Of a stretch of DNA of 64,000 bases, positions 36,501-49,258 are shown piece by piece; the first letter of the stretch is position 1, and every line of letters begins with the position of its first letter. The notes below the pieces were generated by a model. That model searched no databases and was not told the DNA's origin. It saw only the letters and a list, made by a program, of their open reading frames with translations. Location: positions 12,545,072 to 12,609,071 of the forward strand of contig OW285189.1 of the NCBI GenBank assembly GCA_935421135.1, given 5' to 3'. The DNA is from Bugulina stolonifera. Lineage: Eukaryota > Bryozoa > Gymnolaemata > Cheilostomatida > Bugulidae. A program made the translations under genes and the position numbers.

Positions 36501-39500
36501 ATAAATATGTATGAATACAGCAAATCAATGGGATTGCAACTTCTCAACTAAAACATCAGCTATGACCTTCAACAATAAATGAATCAAGTCCAACAACACA
36601 AGTCATAAACCTTAAAACAAAACAACACAAAGATAAACCAAATTTGCTGCAAAAAACCATAATTCGGTATACAATTCTAAAGATGCGTGGATGGTTCGTT
36701 AGGATACCTTATCACTGGCTACATTAGCCTGGTTCTCTGGTTTCAAGCCGGTTGTTAGATACAGTTTGTGATATTTCACCATATGCATGCATATGTCAGC
36801 AGCAGATTTGAAAGTCAGCGGACACAGATGGCATCTGTTCACATTGGTTACTTCATGACTAGCAATGTGGAGCAGGAACTGAGTTTCATTTACAAACTTG
36901 ACACAACAACTCAAGCATTTCCATTCCTCAATCTGCAAAACAGAAGAAAGATGAATAACCTTGCCATTACCTCCATCTACAAAGAGACAAGTTTGTTATT
37001 ACATTCATGAAACCTTCATTATAAATACTAAAATACCTAGTATAATTAAGGAAAATGAATATACCTCATCGTCATCTTTATTCTTCTTACTCAATGAATT
37101 CTGCGTACTGTCCACATTGAATTCCACCACATTTGGTTGACCACAATAAAGCTCATGCTCCCGAAGTGACTCTTTATGCATGAAAGGTTTAAAGCAGTAT
37201 GCACAAGCATGCCTGGCTCTTGTATGCATGACTAATATATGCTGTGCTAGCTCCAGTTCACTGCCTAGAACTACCCCGCAGGTGGGGCATGCATCTGATA
37301 GTTGACCTGTCTGCCCGTTCAATGGCAACTCTATATCGTTAGGTTCATGGCAAGATGTCTGATGCTGGGTGGGCAACAGTTCAGAATTTGTTTCCTGAAC
37401 CTGCATTTCACACACATCATCTAGTGGCATGGGAGTCCCTGAAACATTTCCATTCTTTAAGTTCCTATACACTACGCAAGACCGTTGATGTCGTTGCAAG
37501 TTGTATTGTGCAATAAAACCTCCCATACAACCAGAGCAGCGATACGGTCGTCCTTCACCTTTGGTATGAATATCCATGTGAGAAGGCTTAGGGCGTAATG
37601 TGCCACATATTGGACAGGATCGAATATCACCTTTAGAGGAACTTTCAGAAAACTGACTATCTTTGTCGCTCCACTGCAAGTCTTCAGAGCCGCTGTTAAC
37701 AGAGTTGGTAGGTAGACCCTTTTCGTCACCATCTTGGGCAATGATTGAAAATGACAAACAGCAGTTAGTATTAACATGAATAATTAGATCATCTAGCTCA
37801 GCGAATTTCTCATTACAGACGATGCAAGGCAGATTGTTTAAGACCTTGAAACTATGACAATCCTTGTGATGACCGTTGAATGAAACAAACTCGAGACCAC
37901 ACACACCACAGCACCTGTTTTTATTCCCATTAAGGGTCGGTCCAGTTCTTTTATAAAGACCGCACTTTTTAATGTGTGCATCTTTTGATGCCTGCTGGCC
38001 AAAGATGGCTAAACACCCATCACAAGAATGGAACACGCCATCACTGTTTCTATTAGTAGGGAAATGATGTGTCATAAAGTGCTTCTTGACATTTCCGATA
38101 CTAGTGAATAGTACAAAGCATGCAGGACAGCGAACCTGTGAGCTGTTATATTCCCGGTATGGATATAGCTTACTCAACACCTTACACTCTCTGGAATGTG
38201 ATGTAAATAAATTTCTATAATCGCAGCTCCATTTGCAGGCAACACATCGATAACGTTTGGATGGCTCATCATGACCTGCAATATGCTTGTTAGCCTTTCC
38301 CAGACCTTTTTTATCCTGAGTAGATGAAATGTCGACGCCACAGATAGGACATTCTATTATACCTTCTGTAGTCCCACTATTGGATTGATTGTAAACAGAA
38401 CTAGATTCCGACTGTTTGTCTGCATCAAGTACATTTCTTGGTGATACACGTTGAGAACTTGCATTCGGTTCTTGCTTAACTCCAGTGCCAACCTGGTTAG
38501 ATTCCATACAGGACTCCAGATGATGTTCGTAATCGCAAAAAAATGCGAATTGTTCAGAACAAGCTTTGCACCAGAAGGGCTTTGATGATTGACTAATTGC
38601 AGGACTTTGCATGCTATCTGTTACTTCCATTGGTTCCTCAACAACCTCTTCAAGCTGATTGTTCTTCAGAGGCAGCGAATCATTTTCAACAATATCTGGT
38701 TCTAAAGTAACCGTATCGTGTTTTAATTCTTCATTCATTTGCATCAACCTCACACAACTCCGTTCATGGTTCACTTTATAAGGAATAGTGCTAAACCCAG
38801 CTTTACAACCCATGCATTTGAAGGGCATACATTCACCATTTTTATGTACATCCATATGAAACTCTAACAAGCACTTGTATTCAAATGAAGTCAGACATTC
38901 TGGACAAACGTATTCCTTGACGGGAGCGGCATCGGGTGACCCCTTGCAGCCTTCCTTGTGTTTATCTAATTGGTCCGCTGTAGCGAAATGGACTTCACAG
39001 TCAGTGCATTGCCATCGTTGTAAAATGGTAGGTTTCTGGCTGTTTAGAGATTGACTCTCATCATGATCAACTATATCCAGTTTATTATTGTTGCTTTCAT
39101 GTTTTGCATGGTTCTCTGAAACATTCAGCAATTCCGACTCTAATACTCCTTTCACCAAGGAACAATCTTGTTTGTGCTTTTGAAATTCAGAGTAGTTACC
39201 TATCACACTGTGGCATCCATGACAGCTGCAAATACAACACAGCCAATCAGATGGAACGGTGTTATGTAAGATATACAGTACTTGTACAACAGACTCATTG
39301 ATCAGTAAAAGAAAAGATTTTGGACTGAACAACAAGTAAGGCCACAATTATTGAAAGAATTGGACAGCCTCCTACCAACAGACCTACATCAGCTTAATAC
39401 TGAACACCCATCGGTTCTATGTAGCAGATTTTATCTGGATAAATACCTAAACTGCACCGAGTAAGAGGATTTGATGCTGGTATTCCTTAATCCCAGAAAC

Positions 39501-42500
39501 ACCATACACTCAGTTTGGTGGGTGTACAGGCCTTTGAGCAGATCATAGCCAGCCTTGCAGCCTTCACAGTTATATTTCTTAGTGAGACTGTCAGTATGGC
39601 AGTCCTTGACATGATCAGACAGAAGATCGGATGTTGAGAATTGTATAAGACAGAAAGAACAGGTGCTAACAGGTGCCACTTCTACAATAATACAACCTTT
39701 TATGACACGTCCATCACAACACCTAAAGGACCACTTGTGAGAAATCCAATTAACGCTTTGAAGCGAAAAAAACTAGACACTTGAACAAGAGGTACTGACA
39801 TCTCCAAGAAGCCTGTTTGCCAAATTAACACAATAGATATGATACCATGATAGACCTTGGACACAGGTATGCATTCTTTCGGCAAGGTTTTAACAAGGTA
39901 ACTTTTTACCACTTCAACTTCCGTACCAGTTTTGGTAGAAGAGTCTGTATTCTCTGCCTGCTTCACCTGCTTCTGAAGTGCTTTGTAAAGCCCACAGTCT
40001 TGCTGGTGCCTCCTTAGCAATGAAGATCTTTGGTACACTGAGAAGCAACCCTGACAACTGTGAGTACCATCTCCGTGTAACTTAGTTATATGTTCATCTG
40101 TAAACAACAGTATCAGGACTGTGGATTAAAACAAAATAATTGGTGGAGTGTTGTAAGATGATCAAAAAGTAAGCACCGCTCAGACCACTCAAGATAAATT
40201 ACTTGCGGAAATCACAAGCAACAGTGGGGGTTGATCTTAGTCGATCGCCCTTGCACAGTCAGAAATGCATATACAAACACAGTGAGCTTAAAAGAATATT
40301 TAAATGAATTTTAGCTTACCAAGTTGAGTATAAGTAGGAAATATTTTGTTGCAGAATGGGCAGGACATTGCATCACCAGTTTTCATGTCACTATGAGCGC
40401 TATGTACATGCTCTACTAATACTTCACTTGTGTCGAAAAGCATATCACACATTGGGCACTTCCATCCATTGTTTGGTTTTGGCTGTGACACCACCTCCTT
40501 GCTCCCAGATTGAGTGACCTCAGTGTTGTAGCTGGATACAAAACTCTTTTCTGATATTGCTTTGGAGGATGACCACAGGGGCTCATCTGAAAACAAACAA
40601 TTGAAATATGCTTTCCTACTGAATTGTTATAAATGAAATATAAATCCACCAACACACCAAAGGCGACACACAACACACCATGAAGATGGACCTCAGCCCA
40701 AGTCAAGCTCTACCAAACAGTTATTAGGCTCAAGTCACTGCTGGTCTTTGTTGTCAATCCTACACCAATGTAACAGTATTCTAAAGGGCACTAGAATAGA
40801 AGCAGTGAACTCATTATCCAATGGAGCGTATCTAACATTTCATTGGTTGCATGCCTCAGTACTTGATATAGCCTGGTTAATTTCAATGGCATATGGTGGC
40901 TTTTACAATGGCCTGGTTAACACAATCCACCTTGCTGAAACGGCACTATGCTGTGTTACCTATAGGTGGTCTCAGAGCCATTGGCTCTGGGTGGTCTTAA
41001 CCTAACCTATATAATGCAATATTACGGAATTGGTGAACACTTTAGGCTAAATAGAATGGGAACAGCTGTGTAAAAAATCTTACCAAAATTGGCACTCGGT
41101 TTGGTAATCTCAGATACGAATGACAGAGACTGGTCATCCATAACTGGCACACTTTCCTCAGCTGCATGTAAAAAGATGTAATATATGAAACACCAGCAGA
41201 CCTCTGGCTAACATACAAACACACGAGTATTATACTATATGGTCAATACTATTCTAAATTACTACAATACCTTCAATAGTACATAGATCTATGAACTGAA
41301 ACCAACCAATTTTAATTACAGTAGGCCTACAGGTTGGAAAATTCAAGGAACAGCACGGGTAAAAACCAAGGCTGGAGTGCCCAAACCACATTAGGACATG
41401 GAGATCAAAATAGATCCACTAACCTTCATGCTCAAAGACCTCACATTCTGGTACTTCGTCCAACTGTAATACAGAGTAGATGCGAGAGAAATGGTAAAAA
41501 ATACCCAAGGCAACTTCAATAATTGTGTCAGGTATAAAATTCACAAAACTCCCTAAAAATATCAGAGCAAGACACTTCTGAAGGGTTTTCTAAGTGCCAT
41601 ATTGTATTTTTATTGCAATTACAGATGTACATGTAAATGTAATTACATTATTTTCCATTGAGTCAGCAATAGGGGTTGGCTCCTCCACACAAACTGTAGT
41701 ATTAGTGCCATCTTCTAAGGCATCATGTAACTTTAGTCCACCTTGCACATCACTTATTACAAAGCCATCTATTAGAGTAAAATCATCAATTTTAATGTTA
41801 AAACAAATACAGTGAGCAGCTAGTAACATGCCAGAAGACACCTATAAGATGGGGAACCAGTTGGGGGGAAATGCTCAAGTAGGCCTACATCTACTACTCC
41901 ATTGTGTGTTAGAAAGATCACCCTTGTTGCACACAGAAAAGTACCATTTGAACTGTTTGAATGACAAGACCATTAACAAAGGAGTAGGCTAGCTTAGTTA
42001 CGTAACTTATGTTGCACAATGGAGAAATGGTATTGACCCAAAACAAAGGAACATGAAAACAGATGCTAGCAGTGTTTATACATTTACCATCTGCCATAAA
42101 TATTCTCAGTGAAATGATAGGAATCAGTTGTACAACCATAAAGAGAAAATTAATTATAATGTGTAATACAGGATGTTGGTGACTGAAACGATAACTGAAA
42201 GAATTAAATTATTATATTTCACACCTTCAATATTCTTAGAAGTGGATTTCATTTGTATTTTGCAAACATTGCTAGATATGTTAACATCATTGCCTGGCTT
42301 GATGAGTTGAGCTGTTACCGAATTGACCTTCACACCATTCTTTCCAAATCCATTTCTGTAAACCATGAAATTGGATGAATTGTACATCTTATATTGTGAC
42401 AGACTCTCAAATTCTATAAGATCTTAGTCAACAAGGTCTTGAAAGGATCCTTTATAGGCCATATGACAAATTATTTGAATACGGCATATTGCTCAGGGCA

Positions 42501-42976
42501 GAATAGTTATAATTTACTACCAACCTAGCATGAAACTTTTCTGATAACAGCATCTGGGCTCGGCAAGCCTGTTCCATCAGGGCAGCCGATGCTCCGCACG
42601 AGGAACACATTAACTTAGCTGGATTAACTGTGCAATTTATAATCCCAGCTTTATTGAAAATGGAGAGGATATTCTCTGAGAGGGGTTCAAATGCACTCGA
42701 CTCGGTGGTACCACAAATGAAGCATGATACTCCGTTACGCCCATTTTCGCCAAACTTCTGCAAATAAAATTGAGGGAAGACATGAAGGATTGTGAGCTGT
42801 AAATAATTCATGATAAGGCAACAATGAAATAAAAATTTAGCATACCAAAGAATTAGTAGCAACATATTCAGCCCGATGTCATCATAAATCAGAGAAACAT
42901 ACTGATATACATGCATTTTTACCTTTGATGAGATAGGTGCAGCTGTAGCAAGTTCATTCTTCACAGCGTAGCTCAT
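30508..42976 (-). CDS. Giant ZAD-like C2H2/C2HC multi-zinc-finger protein
   Basis: Twenty-one exons, transcript order: 42976-42923, 42757-42525, 42355-42225, 41768-41647, 41463-41424, 41161-41084, 40586-40320, 40097-39846, 39681-39447, 39225-37065, 36932-36708, 36486-35847, 35687-35516, 35302-35172, 34582-34444, 34080-33939, 32406-32214, 31808-31597, 31444-31227, 30865-30753 and 30614-30508. Every junction keeps phase, giving 1954 residues. Residues 30-95 form a ZAD-like zinc domain (CFIC...CSSC, then QACRAQMLLSEKF). About 36 fingers follow, often alternating a C2H2 finger with a C2HC finger (SCQGC, NCEGC, SCHGC, KCMGC, RCSGC). C-terminal fingers (KTCKLCGDTF, RVCKLCGASF) are classical. A poly-Pro segment (APPPPPP) precedes the last finger. 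Probably a nuclear DNA-binding protein; ZADs dimerise in insects. The exon-8 end at 39846 is uncertain; 39927 fits equally. Confidence 0.88.
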
Positions 42977-45900
42977 GTTCCTCTATGTAAAACTGAAAAA
43001 TTTCAAATTCTAAGTGCCACAGAGTATACTAGGAAGAGTTGCAGAGCAACAAAGTAAGATTTAAATAGCTGTAGCTATGGCACGAGTAGTCTAGCACCAG
43101 GTAATGAATCCTGTAAAAAGCTAAAAAAGCCTTTTCATCCACACTGTGCCAATGATTTAGTGCATATGGGTCTGCTATGTGTATTTTGATTACTCTTTCA
43201 CTGAACAACTGTTTTAGAGTATAATGGGAGCTGCTTGTAGCTACATAAGATGCACATACCCATAAATGCTGAAATGGAGACGACTTACAGGGTCTGAATT
43301 AAATGGCTACAGCCTTCAAATTCTTGCTTTATTTACAACTTCTGGTCAAACGGTTAGTTAGTAGCATATTTTTGGACAAAAACAGCTTGGACTGGTGTGC
43401 ATTAATGCTGGCATGTCTGACTTGACCAAAAGTGGAGATACAGTCTACTTGGAAGTGTAAGGTGCAAAATGTATTACATTCGAGTTGCCATCATAATGCC
43501 CTAACATGTCACAAAGTCTACAGTGAGGTGTAGTTAGCCTTAGACATATATCTATGATTGAGACGACAAGTTAGGAACCCTCGCGTATCACTGTCAAACC
43601 TTGATACACAATTCAAATTTCTACGATTTCAGCTTCATTCGCCAATTGAACATTACAAAAGAATACACGCAAACTTTCAATGATGTGACATAACCAATAT
43701 TTACTATTGCGTAGGAGATTCTTTTGAAATAAGGCATAAATTAACGTGTATTAGCATGGAATCGGGAGGTGTTTTTGACACGAAACCAAGACAAACAGAA
43801 GAGGGTCAACAATTCAAACCTCAGAGAGAACTATTATTAGTCCAATTATAAAACATCAATTATTGAATTGTTAGAAATGGCTACAAAACAAAGTTGACAG
43901 ATTCTTTGGCCAGGTCACATGACATAAGGGCATTAGCCAGACAAGGTCTAAACAAGGTCTTTAATGTTGAGCAGCTCAGTGCCACAATCATTGAATCAGT
44001 CATTTAATGAAAGGAGGCCCATGCTAATTTGTATTAATAAAAATCGAAACACTTTACCAGTGATATGATGTGACTACAAGATTGTGACTATGAGTACTAG
44101 ATTTGCTGCTAGACGAGAACTTGCATAAATGCACGTAATAACCACAATAGCCTTTTTTACCCAGAACTATTAGACAAGCGTCTGCAGGACATGCTGAGAG
44201 AAAAAATCTATAGGTCTAACTATTAAAACATCAATTCAGAACAGAATTGTTAATTGATTGGGGAAACACTGTGCGCCATGTTGGGCTTATAACAAAGAAT
44301 TACAACAACTGAAAAGTTGATTCTTTGCCATAGGCCCAAAATGACCTCTTTTTGCATTCTGGTCGCGCTACTATCATAATCAACGGTTCCTACTCAGAAC
44401 CACAGGCTATGGCACAACATATTTGAATAAGCAGAGACCACTGAATTTCTCATTATCTGCTCATATCTCCAAAGGTGTTACTTGATTCACAATTAATCAA
44501 CCTGAAACAATACCACCTAGGGTCAGCTGCAACTACTCCGCTGGTAACCTTGACACTTTCTCCCTTCTACCAAGTCAATCAATATGAACATGACTATTCA
44601 ACTCAACTTCATACATTGCTTACAACAATAACAGCGAACCTTTCAAAACGAATGAGCACCAGCCCAGTCTCATGATGATGCCATTTTAATTTCTGAATTT
44701 ATCGACCAATAACAAATTATAAAAATATTACTATTCACAGAAAGCACCCAAATGATAAATGAAATTGAAATTTAATTTCAATTTGGATAGTCATAGTGAG
44801 AGCTAAGAGATAGACTATATATATCTGGCGAACCAATCTTAATTGCCTTCATTGAGGTAAATTCCTGCGTTTTTGTAGCATTTGCCTTGGGATTTTTAGT
44901 GAAAGAATATCATAACTGAACTACATCCATCCAGTTAGTTACTAGAGATTTACAATTACTGGAAGCGCCACGATTGTTGGACTATAGCTTTCTCGGAAGT
45001 TCTACCTCACACAAGCCCATAAAAATCAAATTGAAACCCAAACATTAATTAACTTCGAAATAAATTAAAAGATGGAAAAAATAAATTCAAAAACAAATTT
45101 AAATCTGAAATTGTATTTTTAATTTTTAATTTTACAACACACAACTAAGTGACCTGTCGTAGAAGTAGTTGCAACAGCATACCTGAAGAACCGGTGAGGG
45201 TAAGACTATGTACAGTTGGTTTTATTGCATATTTGACAGAAAAACCAAGAAAGGGGTAATTGGGAACACGTCCATTACTCTATATCAAAAAAGATAAGAT
45301 TTTGCTTTTTCTCCACCCTTTCCATTTTTACATTAAAAGTTGCACGCCTTCTTTCTAATCTTCAAATCCAAAGAACAGCACGCTTGCGCAATATCAAATG
45401 TCGCGTTTGCTTCGTCTTACAGGGAGTTGTCCTTTCCTACTGTACTGAGATGGCAACTCCAGGCCAATGATGATGATGAGTTTTTTTTATTGAATGAATG
45501 AATGAATGAATCTGTATTTAAATTTATGCAACAAAATATACATAAAAATGCCTCTAGTTGCAGGCGAAGTTGTTTGAACAAAAAATATTATAATATCTAT
45601 AACATTAGCTACATGTATTACGTTTGTTAGTCAGGAATTAAGATTTCTTTTTTGAGGTTATATAATAAGTTGCCATGTTCTTATAAGAGGCGACAAATCC
45701 CATATTATAAGAGAGAGAAAGAGGGATGATAACTCAAAAACATAAAATCTTTTTGGATGACTACTGTATAATAATACTGAAAAAATTTTAAATATAATTT
45801 TGAATAACTGTTCACAAATACTAAAGATAAAGAGTATTTATGACTAGCAGGATATTTATGATTAGCAAAAATATATGGGGCTATACTTGTACTCATAATG

Positions 45901-46060
45901 TGAGTTCTATGTATATATCTAGAGCAATGCCTTTCAATTACTGATATAAAGATTTCAGCAATATTTATGATCTCTTCTCATGTACACATAACACAATATA
46001 TTATAATATATATATATTCACAATTGTAGAAGAGTTATACAATAGCATTATGCATGAGAT
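42977..46060. other. Gap upstream of the zinc-finger gene
   Basis: No exon supported on either strand. AT-rich, with small palindromes such as AAATTGAAATTTAATTTCAATTT near 44762, a TGAA tetranucleotide run at 45494-45513 and a GGAGTTGTC...GGCAACTCC pair at 45423-45462. The promoter of the zinc-finger gene is expected next to 42977. Confidence 0.4.
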
Positions 46061-46120
46061 ATGAACCATTGACTGTCTTTGCACGTTTCATCAACAGTTT
46101 TATACATTATTTGGGTTGTG

Positions 46121-49100
46121 TTAATTGAATCTTCCACTTTCTTCGATGTAGTTTATTATCGATATGTAATTGGATGGGTTTGGCTGTATCTTGAGCCTTA
46201 GCTGGGTGTAGTTGAGACACGAGAATAGATAGTGGTGAACGGACTCGTCTTCCAGCATGCAAGAGCAGGTAGGTGTGTATGTTTGTTTGGTTTTATATAA
46301 GTGTGCTTGCAGTTTGACTTGCCCTGTTAATATACTACACAAGTACCCGGTCAACTTCCTTGGGAGTGATATGGGGAATGGGTGTTTATCTAGATGGTCT
46401 ATAGGGAGGTGCCCTAATAAACCTTCACCATTATATCCATGTTGTAGATGGGTTTTCCATATTGTACTTTGTCTTTCCTTGATCAGTTTTTTAACGTTGC
46501 TCTTTTTGAAACAATTGGTTGTTAAATCTTGGTCTACAAAGCGTCGACCTAGTAACTTAGCTATGCAGCATCTTATTTTCTTTTGCAGTTGGCTTTTTGA
46601 ATTTCTCAAGATTAAAGTTAGTGTATTATCTGCTGCAGCTAATCTGCAAACACTCAATATGTCAGTATCGTTCCTTAGTTGAAGAGGCTGGATGTTTGTC
46701 AGCTTATGTAATGTTTGTGTTGAAGGGTTAAAAAGGGCCCCAAGGAGGTCTTTTAAGCATTTATGTATTGACATATCAGAGTTAGCGTCCCATATGTAGG
46801 CATTATGACATGCTTTTGGGAGGATCACTGTATTGAGTATGGTGCGTGAGGTGCTTGGGAGTAGTCCATTATGAACATAAGGTATTAACATATTCCATTT
46901 CCTGAAAATGGTTGCTTTTGCCATATTCCTCTGTTGCCCAAAGGAGAGGTTATGATCAACTATGAGTCCAAGAACTTTAGTTTCTTTAGCAATATTAATA
47001 TTTTCTTTACTTATTTGTAGTTGTACTGACTGTCTTTTAAAACATATGGAATCTGTTTTGGAGCAGTTGGCTTTGAGCCTCCACTTGGCAAGCCAATCAC
47101 TGATTTGTTGACACACTGCTCTAAGCGTATTATTGAGCTCTACCTGGTTCGGTTTGCAGCATATGATGGAGCAGTCATCTGCGTATTGCAATGTTAGTCC
47201 GTCAATATTTGATAGCATGTCTCTTGTATATAATATAAATAGGAGTGGTGATAGTATGCTTCCTTGTGGTAGGCCAATTTGGCATGACTTGGCCTCCGAA
47301 GTGAAATTATTGACTTTAATTTTTATTTTTCTATCTTTTAGGAAGCTGCGCATAAGTCTGAGGAACTTATTTCCGAACCCCATATCAGCCAGTCGATACA
47401 GTAAACCTTCGTGCCATACACTGTCAAAGGCTTTCTGTAGATCCACAAATATCCCTGTTGTGGCTAACTTTTTCGCACAGTGGTCCTGGATGGATGATAT
47501 CATGTGGCAAAGATATGTACCGGTTGATTTGCCTTTTCTGAAACCATGCTGATTTTCACCTAGCCAATTTTGATCTTCAGTAATATCTCTTAGTCTTGAT
47601 TCTATGATCCTTTCAAGAATTTTTCCGCATATTGATCCCAAGGTTATTGGCCTATAATTTGCGGTATCGCTGTAATCTTTTCTTCCTGGTTTCTTCAGAA
47701 ATATTACTATGTTGTTTTCTGTAAATGGCCATTTCCCTCTAATGAGGATTTTGTTGAATAGGATTAATAGGCTAATGTGAAATTGGCTATTACTTTCTCT
47801 TATCATTAGTGGATGAATTCCATCACTATCTGCGCCCTTGCCATTGATTTTCGTAGCTTTAATTGCTTTGACAAGTTCTTCTGACGTTACAGGTGACATA
47901 ATTTCAGGGAATTTGGACTTATAATCTTTTTCTAGTTTTTGGTTAGTGACTTTTTGGTACCAATCATGTAAAAATTCACAATTATTGAGGTGCTTGCCTC
48001 GAAATATGTCCTGGAAAAAAGCATCAGCTTTCTGATCATCTTTGGTAAGTATATTTTTATTACTTTTTAGCGCTCCGATCCGTGTTTCTTGGGACGCATA
48101 AAATGTCCTTTTGAAGCTTTTCCAGAAAGATCTGCCTTTAGTTTCATTTAGGCAGCTAGCCTTTTGCTCAATAAAAGTGATTTTTGCTTTTTCCAACTCG
48201 GCTTTGAACTCTTCTCTACTGTCCTGGAGGAGATTTCCATTCTGAAATGTTGATCTAAATTTAAAAATCCTTCGAGCTTCTCTCACATTTTTCGACAGTT
48301 GTGAAAGCTTCTCTGTCCAATATGGTTTACTGTGTTGACTAATCTGTATCTTTGGTACACATTGGTCACGACTTAATTTGAGGTTTGTTAGTATAGTATA
48401 CCAGATATCAGTCGGGTCTTTGAACTGAATGGTGGGTAAAGACGCTGCTGACAGACGTTCTAAGTTGTCTCTGAATTGTGGCCAGTTTGCCTGGTTCCAG
48501 CTGTAAATAACTTTTGGGTTTAACAAGTGATTACTCATGTTGATTTGGGTCCAAACTGGGATGTGTCCTCTAATAGGTGCACCTGTGAAGAGTTCTTCCA
48601 GGTCATCAACATATTGGTTCGTAATTATTTGACGAGTATTAGTGTCTGTTATGACTATGTCTATTAGGCTACCCCCAGATTCGCAAACAAAAGTGTAGTC
48701 ATGGTGGAAACTTGGGATGTGTAGGTTGTTCACGTTACAGAACTCGAAGAGATTTTCTCCCTGTTTGTTGGTAACGCGGTCATTCCAACATGGGTGTCGA
48801 GCATTGAAGTCTCCAAATGCTGCAAAATATGAGCATTTGTTTTCTTTGAGCTGTGATACAGCAGCTAGCATTAGCTTCTGCACTTGTGATAGAGATTCTG
48901 GGTTGTTAGGGGTGATGTATGCTCCACAGAATAGAACCCTTTTATTGTTGATGGTCACAGCGGTGAAAATCGTGTCGGAATTGTCCTTTTCTAGATAATG
49001 AAGTCTGTCAGCCATGATGTCTTCATGTATCAGTACGGCTACACCACCCTTTTGCGTGGGATTTATATGATTTGGTTTTAGAAATACTTGATAGTTATCA

Positions 49101-49258
49101 AAGTTCTCTGACTTGAGGTTAGTGCTTTTCGTTTCCGATAGAAACACTATTTTAGCGCATCTTTTGTTTATGTAAGAGTTTAATGCCTGTATGGAGCCCT
49201 GTGAGCATCCATTGATGTTTAATTGCATGATAAGAGTATTCAGCTGTGATCTGTCCAT
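46121..49258 (-). CDS. LINE ORF2: endonuclease and reverse transcriptase
   Basis: A single 1045-codon ORF without internal stops. The N-terminal ~230 residues are an APE-type endonuclease: QLNINGCSQGS, FLSETK, GDFNARHPCWND, SLIDIVITD and RGHIPVW. The central reverse transcriptase has FVDLQKAFDSVWH, GLPQGSILSPLLF, the catalytic box QYADDCSI and VLGLIVDHNLSF. The C-terminus has a CxC...H...C pattern (CSCMLEDESVHHYLFSC) common in Jockey/I-type elements. No RNase H domain was evident. The protein nicks target DNA and reverse-transcribes element RNA. Its ATG overlaps the ORF1 stop as TAATG, which suggests translation by termination and re-initiation. Whether it is active is unknown. Confidence 0.95.
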   Translation of the reverse strand: MDRSQLNTLIMQLNINGCSQGSIQALNSYINKRCAKIVFLSETKSTNLKSENFDNYQVFLKPNHINPTQKGGVAVLIHEDIMADRLHYLEKDNSDTIFTAVTINNKRVLFCGAYITPNNPESLSQVQKLMLAAVSQLKENKCSYFAAFGDFNARHPCWNDRVTNKQGENLFEFCNVNNLHIPSFHHDYTFVCESGGSLIDIVITDTNTRQIITNQYVDDLEELFTGAPIRGHIPVWTQINMSNHLLNPKVIYSWNQANWPQFRDNLERLSAASLPTIQFKDPTDIWYTILTNLKLSRDQCVPKIQISQHSKPYWTEKLSQLSKNVREARRIFKFRSTFQNGNLLQDSREEFKAELEKAKITFIEQKASCLNETKGRSFWKSFKRTFYASQETRIGALKSNKNILTKDDQKADAFFQDIFRGKHLNNCEFLHDWYQKVTNQKLEKDYKSKFPEIMSPVTSEELVKAIKATKINGKGADSDGIHPLMIRESNSQFHISLLILFNKILIRGKWPFTENNIVIFLKKPGRKDYSDTANYRPITLGSICGKILERIIESRLRDITEDQNWLGENQHGFRKGKSTGTYLCHMISSIQDHCAKKLATTGIFVDLQKAFDSVWHEGLLYRLADMGFGNKFLRLMRSFLKDRKIKIKVNNFTSEAKSCQIGLPQGSILSPLLFILYTRDMLSNIDGLTLQYADDCSIICCKPNQVELNNTLRAVCQQISDWLAKWRLKANCSKTDSICFKRQSVQLQISKENINIAKETKVLGLIVDHNLSFGQQRNMAKATIFRKWNMLIPYVHNGLLPSTSRTILNTVILPKACHNAYIWDANSDMSIHKCLKDLLGALFNPSTQTLHKLTNIQPLQLRNDTDILSVCRLAAADNTLTLILRNSKSQLQKKIRCCIAKLLGRRFVDQDLTTNCFKKSNVKKLIKERQSTIWKTHLQHGYNGEGLLGHLPIDHLDKHPFPISLPRKLTGYLCSILTGQVKLQAHLYKTKQTYTPTCSCMLEDESVHHYLFSCLNYTQLRLKIQPNPSNYISIINYIEESGRFN

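Noticed and set aside
37472..37777. Second minus-strand ORF inside the large zinc-finger exon
   Set aside because: It is an alternative frame of exon 39225-37065 and has none of the Cys/His spacing of the true frame.
46257..47552. Plus-strand ORFs of 139-141 codons
   Set aside because: Antisense shadows of the LINE ORF2.
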